A stretch of DNA of 64,000 nucleotides from Cryptomeria japonica (Eukaryota; Streptophyta; Pinopsida; Cupressales; Cupressaceae). A model generated the notes under the pieces. The model saw only the letters and a list, made by a program, of their open reading frames with translations, was not told where the DNA came from and ran no database searches. This document shows, piece by piece, positions 56,566 through 64,000 of this stretch; within the stretch, counting starts at the first letter, position 1, and each line of letters begins with the position of its first letter. The translations under genes and the position numbers were made by a program. The stretch is from the NCBI RefSeq assembly GCF_030272615.1, contig NC_081414.1, positions 312,869,664 through 312,933,663 on the forward strand, given 5' to 3'.

Positions 56566-59243
56566 AAAGAGCAATCATTTTGAAGACTACTAATTTTTGA
56601 ATGTTTTAATTGACACACAGGTCATTCTTTTGCATTTTTGTTCTCAATTTAGCACCTTCGCAAATTGATACTTTAGCGCTATTGTCTATATTGTTGCTCT
56701 TTTGTGTTAAATAGCACTTCTGTTTTCACACAGAGTAGAGCTATTGTAACAGAGAGTTGTAAGAAAATTCCTTGTAACCGAAAACCAAAAATTTTAGGCT
56801 TGTAGAAGCCCACCAAAACATGCAGATTTTTCTAACTAATTATCTTTTGTGCAGGTTTTAACTAACCCCTACAATAGGATTTTTTAGCAATTTTAGCTTA
56901 GGAAATAAATTTGTTCATATTTCTAACTTCGTATTTCAAGTTAGGATAAAATAAATTCATTTTCCTTTTGGGTTAAAATCAACTACACATTCATTTGGAG
57001 TTTTAAAAAGAACCACATCTTTCATTTAGAGCTCTAAAAAGAATCACACTTGTTCAAAGTTAAAAAGAATCACAAAAACAAACACGCAAATTTATTTTTT
57101 TTGCAAAGTTAGGAACAAATTCTTTTGGTGCTTAAAATCAACAAGACAAATTTTATTTCTTGCATCAAGATAAAACTCACAATCCACACTTCCATTTTTG
57201 GTGCAAATAAAATTCACAATCAATTTGTCTCATTTTTAAAGCAATTTTACTTCATGCAAACGTGTTTTTCATTAAGTTGACCAGGATTTTCAAATTCTAG
57301 TTTACTCAAACAATTGCCTTTGAAAATTAAAAAGAACACCATGATTGTTGGAGAAACATCTCCAAATAGATAGAAAATCATTGTGATGACAAGTTAAAAG
57401 GAACAAGTGAATTTTGTGTTTGGCACACTTGTGCAAAAGAGTTGGTCGAGTGGTCCTACTTCTAACACACACTATCCTCTCCCTTGGCTCTCGTGGTCCT
57501 AGATGCAAGAGAAAAGTGTTAGTAACACTTAAATTTTATCTTTTTAAGAGAGGCCTGCCAAGGGATCGATACTCTTGGGAACGACCTCGAGCAGTAAATC
57601 CTTCGAGCCGCTATAGAAATCAGGTGTGAGCGAAAGCTGTAGCCTTGGGTATAGCTGTTCCTATAGTGTAACTAGCCGAAAGGACAAATGGGCCCCACCA
57701 CCAGTTACAAGGCTCTTAAGTGAGTCATTGCAGAATGAACTTATGTCCAAAAACATCGAACATGACTAAACACCTTTAAGTAGTAGCCCACCCGTTCTAT
57801 TGATTAAGGATATTTGCGATATAATTTAGTGCAATAGCATAGATGGTTTTGCTCCCAAGATACTCACCATACATATTTCCTTGAGTAGAAACATAGCTTT
57901 TTGAAAAGTCACTTGTGGCTTGATAAAAGTGGTGACTCCCCCATCATAGGGATCATCTATTTGTTATGCTCGTGCAAGACTTAGTATATCACATCCTTAC
58001 CTGCCACGGTGGGATTCATAAGGTATGTAGTACCAAAGTCGAAGAAATATCAAGATGTGGGCTAAATTTATCACAACTGGCCATTTGACCTTAGGGATAA
58101 AAAGTGTTTGAAGTGTGTTAGTTTTAGTCAAGACCAAGTGCAAATTGAGCTGACTTCAGGCTTTGGAAATACACCTTAAAATACATCTAAAGGAAGGGTT
58201 ATATAAAAGTCCAAGGATCGGGTTGATCTAGACCCATACTCATTTGTGCCTTTGGGGCAACATTCTTGTGTTTGTGTGCTTGCTTTGTTTTCTTGTCAAA
58301 GAAAAATCAGAAAATCACTTCCCAAAAACAAAGTATTCATCCAACCAAACATCTGTCAAAACAACCAAAAACATCAAAAACAAGGTACAAACAACAAAGA
58401 GTCAAATTTTATGACCATTCTTCACATCTTGCGAAAGAAGAAGCGTCATCGGAATATCAACTTGAAAAGAAGACCATTGAGCTCAAAGGATTTGATCAAA
58501 AGGAGGAAATTCTTCTATATAAATAGACAAATCTTTGTCTCACATAGAGTCTTTCTGCGTCACATGCGTCTCTACCTTCAAGGAAAAACAAACGAATTTG
58601 ATTCTGAATCATTGAACCGCAGAGCTTTTATGCAATATAGAGCTTTGAGTTATCACAAAAACCAAGGAGGAAAGATTAATCCCAACTTCTTCCCAAACGT
58701 CTGTATCACATACAACACAGCTCGAGAAATACCACCAACACCTAAAAGGGAAGAGATAGAGTTTGTCCCATTTGTAACACAAAGTTTTTATTGAAGTTGA
58801 AAACATTTTCATCCATCATCTCACTCATACATCATCACTTCATCATCAATCCATCCCAACTCTCAAAACATTAAGAGGTTCTTGTCCCAAGTTCTCTTTT
58901 AGATATTGCTTGAAATCAAACACATCACATCACTTTTTAGATTGTTTCTACATCTAGGATAAGCTCATCCTAAGAGACACATCTACGCAGGTTAAAACTA
59001 GTTCATGAGTGAATCCTCTCATTACTAGGTAGTTAAATCTGTAACACATCTCAGATTTCTCTACACCTTATCACATCAAAACTTATCAAACAAACAAGCA
59101 ATTCAAAGAAGGAATTTCGGTTACATCCACCTTAAAGGTGCTAGAGATCCATGTGCAACACAATTCACCAACCATAAATCTCTCATTTCAACAAAAACTC
59201 ATCATCATTTTCACACAACTTCAACAAAAAGCTTATAAACAAA
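56566..59243 (+). other. Long leader between primer site and gag
   Basis: 2.7 kb without a domain I recognise. A GC-richer block at about 57545-57680 (GATCGATACTCTTGGGAACG, then CCTCGAGCAGTAAATCC) looks structured and better kept than its surroundings. It may be a packaging or translation signal. A 182-codon frame at 58246-58794 is listed separately. Confidence 0.5.
58246..58794 (+). CDS. Possible leader ORF (182 codons), unknown
   Basis: An uninterrupted frame MPLGQHSCVCVLALFSC... to VPFVTQSFY lies 450 bp upstream of gag. It is Lys/Arg/Asn-rich, with RKKKRHRNINLKRRPL and SHRVFLRHMRLYLQGK, and has no motif I recognise. Ogre elements carry an ORF1 upstream of gag, so this could be a reduced one. 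It may also be a chance frame, since an alternative 86-codon frame overlaps it at 58266-58526. Confidence 0.3.
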   Translation: MPLGQHSCVCVLALFSCQRKIRKSLPKNKVFIQPNICQNNQKHQKQGTNNKESNFMTILHILRKKKRHRNINLKRRPLSSKDLIKRRKFFYINRQIFVSHRVFLRHMRLYLQGKTNEFDSESLNRRAFMQYRALSYHKNQGGKINPNFFPNVCITYNTAREIPPTPKREEIEFVPFVTQSFY

Positions 59244-62200
59244 ATGGCCCAAACCCAATCACAGTCTAGGCAACGAGAAATAGAAAGGGAAGAAGAAGAA
59301 GAGGAAAATCTCAATGAATTTCAAGAAGCACTTGGAGGAAATGCAGATGATGAAAACCCAAGTACTCCCACTCCTGCAACAATAGAAAGGGCTCAGCATA
59401 ACCCTCTCTTTAACAGACTTTTTGACGAAATACTCAGGAGCAATGCGGATGCTCACTTCTTAAGACTCGCTCAAGAAGGAGCAAAACTCCCCTCTGACTT
59501 TGATCTTGCCCAATTAAGACAAGCATCAGAAAGACAAAGTCGCCATGAAGAGGAAAGAGGTAGAGATCCCATCAGATATAACATTCCTCGAGGTAACCCA
59601 CCACCTCCTCCTCCAAATGAAATGGAGATGTTGCAGCAACAAGTCGAGAATCTTGCCCAACAGCTTCATAGTGGTGTCAAGACTAACCAATTCTCACTCA
59701 ATGACATTTGTCCCTATCCTTTTGATAGGAATATTTACATGCCACCATTTCCACGAGGATTTGAAACACCCAAATTTGAAAAATATAGAGGAAAGGGAGA
59801 TCCCCGTGATCATGTCAGAGAATTTCATTCCGCTTGTCTCGAAGTAGCATATGAAGACACATACCTAATGCGCTTTTTTCCCCAAAGCTTGGGAGGAACA
59901 ACCACATCATGGTTTTCCCGACTACCAGGTGGCATTAGAACATTTGAGGAACTTATCCAAAAATTCCTCGCTCATTACTCTCATAACATTGAACGTGACA
60001 TCACCATGGCTGATCTGTGCAACACCAAACAAAAACTAGGTGAACTATTCTCAGTATTCCTGCAACGATGGCGCCAAATGTCTAGCAGACGTTCTCTTCA
60101 GTTACCTGAACGAGAACTAGTGGAAATATTCATTTCCAACTTAAACGAAGAAATGGAATTTCACCTGGATGTCAAAGACACAGACTCTTTTAATGATATG
60201 ATCACCAAGGGTTTAAAATGTGAACGAGCACTCATCAAGAAATGACTCATCAAAATCTATAATGAACCAAAGGATGGTCCTCGCCCATGCTTCAATAGTG
60301 ATAAACCAAGCTTCTAGAACAAAAACAAGAATATCGTCAATGATGGGGTTGTGGATGCCCAGACTATCCAAAACGCACAACCTGTGGTTCAGTTTGCAGG
60401 ACAAAATCCTCCACCTCAGAATAACACAAATGTTCCTTCCAATCAAGGTCGCATCACATCTCATGATGAACCAAGACCTTGTCAGCAAAAACAAAAATGC
60501 ACATACACTCCCTTAGGGGAACCCATTGAAACGGTATTGTGACAACTCATTTCTCAAAATTTGGTCACTCTCCCTAAAACATCAAACTATGAACCTCAGG
60601 TCAAACCTGCATGGTGGAGAGATACTGAACACTGTGATTTCCACCAAGGGAGAGGACACAAGACAAGTAATTGTCACCGATTAAAAGATCTTATTCAGGA
60701 TCTTATTGATCGAGGAGAAATTGAAATTGAAGGAAATGACCCAAAAACAACCAATAATGATCATCTGATGTTCAAAAATCCACTTCCACCACAAGATCAA
60801 AGGGGTCCTTCCACTTCCAGGCGAGGCACTGATACCACTGATTATACCCAGGCTGCGTATAATTACACTGTAAATCATCTGTATGATGCCAATGAACAAG
60901 TTGCAACTATAACCTTCAAAAATCCCAACTCAAATTGCAATGTTGTTACGCGTCGCGGCAAAGTTACCATCAAGGCAGCTTCACAAGGCACCACCTCCAT
61001 CCCAAAGCAGTACAATCTTGTGGAACAATTAGACAAAACCCCTGCGCTTATATCCATTTTAGAGCTTCTGCGCCTATCACCCTCTCATAAAACTATCTTG
61101 GATCAAGCACTCCAAGAGGCGTCAGTCCCTACAAATCTGAATACAGACCAATTTCAAGCCATGGTTGGAAGTCTAAAGTCATCACCTTGTCTCACTTTTT
61201 CTGAAAGTGACAACTCTTCCTTCCAGCAACCGCATAACGCCTCACTCCACATCGAAGGATTTATTAACCAGCATCGGATCAAGTGAGTCTTGATCGATAA
61301 TGGAGCAGGCCTAAACATTTGTACACTGCAGTTGGTCACAGCATTGGGATATGCGGTCGAATCAGTGGATCCTCGTCAGAAGATCACAATCAAAGCCTAT
61401 GACGATGCAGAGCGTTCATCCAAAGGAGCTGTGGTACTACCAATCCGAGTGGGCCCCGTGGTAAAGCACATCATTTGTCAGGTTCTGGACCTTCCTCTGC
61501 CATACAATCTATTGTTAGGAAGACCTTGGATACATGCCATGCAAGCCGTTCCATCTACCTACCATCAATGTATCAAGTTCCCACATAACGGTGTAGAGAT
61601 CACAATCCTGGGCGATGCAAACCCCTTTGCATTTTGCCATAATATCAGCCATCAACCAGAGATTACTGTTCCTAATAATAGAGAAGCCATTTCCTCCACA
61701 TCATATATAAGTCCAGCCTCTCTTGCCAGTTCGAACACCACTATACCAAAGCAAGAAAAGCTTAAGATGAAAATAGCAGAGGAAGGTCCCGGGGAATACA
61801 ACTTGAGTCAACTCTTTTGTGTGGGACAAATGCCCACTTCTCCTAGAACACATGGTAAACCACAGCAGTTACTCCAGCAACCACTAATCACGCCTGCATG
61901 TGCTTTGATGCCTTTCATCATTGGAAAGAGTCAAGAATAAGAAACCCAAGATGAGGACTTAGAAGAATGGATCTATAAAGATCCCATCACCACTGATATA
62001 CCGCAAGTTAAGCTGCCTACAGATCAGTATGGCAAAGGTCTCCTCATTATGCAAAGAATGGGATATGACGATCAAAGTGCTTTGGGATATTGCAAACAAG
62101 GACGACATGAACCTCTGCTGCCAGAATTAAAGCCCAAAGGTAATACAGGCCTAGGCTTTGAGAAAGAAATCTTTCCTAAACTCAGATTCAAAGGAAAACC

Positions 62201-64000
62201 CAACAAACTATTATGTCAACCTATTGCAAAAAGGACACCTTTCATCATTAAAGCAGCCTCAAGCACCATCCCGACTGCCCCATCGAGGCTCACAACCCCA
62301 ACACAACCATCTACAATACCAATCATCCCACCAAGCGAACCAGTAATCCTATCCGCAACAGCCATCACATCAATAATACCATTAGCAGTAGCAACTGTAT
62401 CAGAACCCGCATCAGCATCTATGGCACCAGCAGTTCCAGCAGAAGCCACCGAGTCAACACTGCCGACACTCCCTGTACCATATTCTTTTATCCCCATCGA
62501 CCTTCCTACAGCACTGATCACTACAAAGGTACATCAACCAATCACACCTGCAGTATTTAACTCAAAAGACATCCCAGTATGGTATAGTAATCGGATGCTG
62601 GAAAGTGACTCAGAGACTGACTCACATGAGTGGGAATTTGATTCTATATAGCTTAACACTTCAGATGAGGAAGATGCACCACTACCTCCGCCATGCAAAG
62701 ACATCCCTATTTATGGAGAAGCACAGATAAAGACCACTTGGGTTCCTGAACTAGAAACATCTTCCACAGACCCTACGTCTCATCCTACGCCTGATTCTGA
62801 CAGGGAGAGTACCATTAACGACCTTCACCATAACGTCTTAACCCTCATTGATACATCTAACACACTTAACCTAATCGATGAAGTAATGCCCATTATCCAC
62901 CCTGAACTCATCGAATGAAACCAACCAAATCCCCCATGCCTTGACTTCTTCCAAAACGATGAGGCCATCATTGACTTTTTGGAATTAAGGGATAACCTAC
63001 CAAGCGGGGATCACAAAGCTGGATTCGCCATCAAACTTAATAGCGCAGCATACTTCGGGGCAGATGCCAAACCTTTCAGTTGCAAAAATATAACAATAAA
63101 ACATGGATCTTCTAGTGAAAACCACACTGTGGCACTGTTTGATTCGACAAAAGTACAAAGAAAGAGTGTATCCAATGGTGAAAACCTCTCTGAGGTGTCT
63201 GAGGATGAAGGGTTTGACATTCTCCCTGCTAGTACACAATAGGAACGATCAACGATTCTCATCGAGGAAACCAAAGAATACTATGTGGGGACTCTTGAAA
63301 ATCCTCATCTCATACATCTAGCATCTCTTCTCACTCCAGAAGAACAGCCTAAATTTATAGAGTTCTTCCAGAAGCGTCAGATCAACTTTGCATGGTCATA
63401 TGCAGACATGCCTGGGCTTGATCCTAATTTAGTCATGCATCACCTCACCGTAGCAAAAGGAGCCAAACCTGTCAAGCAGAAGCTTCGCAGGATGCATCCT
63501 CAGATTGCAGTGCTAGTCAAAACAGAACTCAAGAAACTCCTAGATGTTGGTTTTATTAGACCAATTGATTATGCAGATTGGATCTCCAACATTGTGCCCG
63601 TCGGCAAACCAAAAGAGGGCATCCGCATTTGTACTGACTTTAGAGATTTGAATAAGGCATGTCCTAAGGATGACTTCCCCCTACCAAATATCGACATCAT
63701 AGTAGACCTGACAGCAGGACATGCCATGCTTTCACTCATGGATGGCTTTTCAGGATACAATCAGATAAAGATCGCACCAGAAGATCAACATAAGACAGCC
63801 TTCACATGTCCATGGGGCACATACTGCTGGAATGTAATGCCTTTTGGTCTAAAGAATGCAGGAGCGACCTATCAACGAGCAATGACTACTATCTTTCATG
63901 GTATGATGCATACCATAATGGAAGATTATGTTGATGACTTATTAGCAAAATCATTCACTAGAGAAGGTCATTTGGACATATTAGAGAGAATCTTTGATAG
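59244..64000 (+). pseudogene. Gypsy gag-protease-G-patch-RT polyprotein, partial
   Basis: ATG 59244 (MAQTQSQSRQREIEREEEEE) starts one frame that runs to the window end. Gag (59750-60240) has FPRGFETPKFEKYRGKGDPR and RFFPQSLGGTTTSWFSRLPG. A zinc-finger-like CDFHQGRGHKTSNC lies near 60630. The protease (61270-61560) has VLIDNGAGLNIC and YNLLLGRPWIHAM. A G-patch-like block (GKGLLIMQRMGYDDQSALGY to TGLGF, 62034-62157) precedes a Pro/Ala/Thr-rich linker. RT (from about 63330) has GKPKEGIRICTDFRDLNKAC, LSLMDGFSGYNQIKIAPEDQ and EDYVDDLLAKS, with catalytic Asp kept. Stops at about 60242, 60316, 60540, 61285, 61937, 62649, 62917 and 63240 break it: four TGA, three TAG and one TAA, fitting deaminated CGA, TGG and CAG codons. 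Confidence 0.9.

Larger units (their letters stand above)
54815..64000 (+). mobile_element. Tat/Ogre-like Ty3/gypsy element, runs off the window
   Basis: It is inserted in the 3' LTR of the chromovirus. It has a 1.73-kb LTR (54815-56543), an apparent tRNA-Trp primer site, a 2.68-kb leader and a single-frame gag-pol from 59244. Only about eight in-frame stops and no frameshift are seen over 4.75 kb, so it looks younger than its neighbours. The long leader, an upstream ORF and the DNG-type protease point to the Tat/Ogre side of gypsy. That lineage call is inference, because integrase and the region between RT and integrase are out of view. Confidence 0.85.

Noticed and set aside
1-64000. tRNA or rRNA genes
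   Set aside because: The TGGTATCAGAGC matches are primer-binding sites beside LTRs, not tRNA genes. I saw no cloverleaf or rRNA sequence.

Overview
This window looks like a retrotransposon graveyard from a large plant nuclear genome, most likely a gymnosperm. The evidence is nested, decayed Ty1/copia (including Sirevirus-type), Ty3/gypsy (chromovirus and Tat/Ogre-like) and L1-type LINE elements, several with primer-binding sites for plant initiator tRNA-Met. I found no convincing intact host gene, tRNA, rRNA or CRISPR array. The species-level guess is inference. Almost every coding region is a pseudogene with in-frame stops (mostly TAG) and frameshifts. The exception to the frameshifts is the youngest-looking gypsy at the right end, which keeps one frame for about 4.7 kb.

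Layout, left block (1-28002). A truncated Sirevirus-family LTR (178-965) is followed by unassigned AT-rich DNA. A 5'-truncated LINE (LINE-1) entered at 5397/5398. Its 17-bp target-site duplication (TSD) now lies 21 kb apart (5381-5397 and 26749-26765), because the LINE was itself invaded. Insertion A sits in its RNase H and carries a long unknown pseudogene (5607-9449). Inside A is a complete non-autonomous LTR element (10193-17060, TSD GTTAT) with gag-like zinc knuckles and a large non-pol ORF. A Sirevirus-type copia (18541-26597, TSD GGGTA) sits in the LINE 3' tail and contains a solo LTR (22347-22825, TSD ATAAC).

Middle block (28003-45090). A full-length LINE-2 (28018-35349) has a 15-bp TSD. 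It is followed by an orphan minus-strand LTR (35557-35925), a minus-strand 5'-truncated LINE-3 (35965-37231), a 49-bp tandem repeat, and a pol-less gypsy (39120-42849, TSD AATAG) that encodes only gag and protease. The 5' part of another copia follows. All three LINEs carry, after RNase H, related copies of a short protein that I do not recognise (called ORF3 here).

Right block (45091-64000). A Sirevirus remnant precedes a chromovirus gypsy (from 46606) whose RNase H is split by a probable solo LTR (51004-52636). The 3' LTR of that chromovirus is split by a Tat/Ogre-like gypsy (54815 to beyond the window end) with an apparent tRNA-Trp primer site, a 2.7-kb leader, and gag, protease, a G-patch-like motif and reverse transcriptase in one frame.

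The most interesting points are the conserved LINE ORF3, the two LTR elements that lack pol but keep clean TSDs, and the large non-pol proteins found in two copies.
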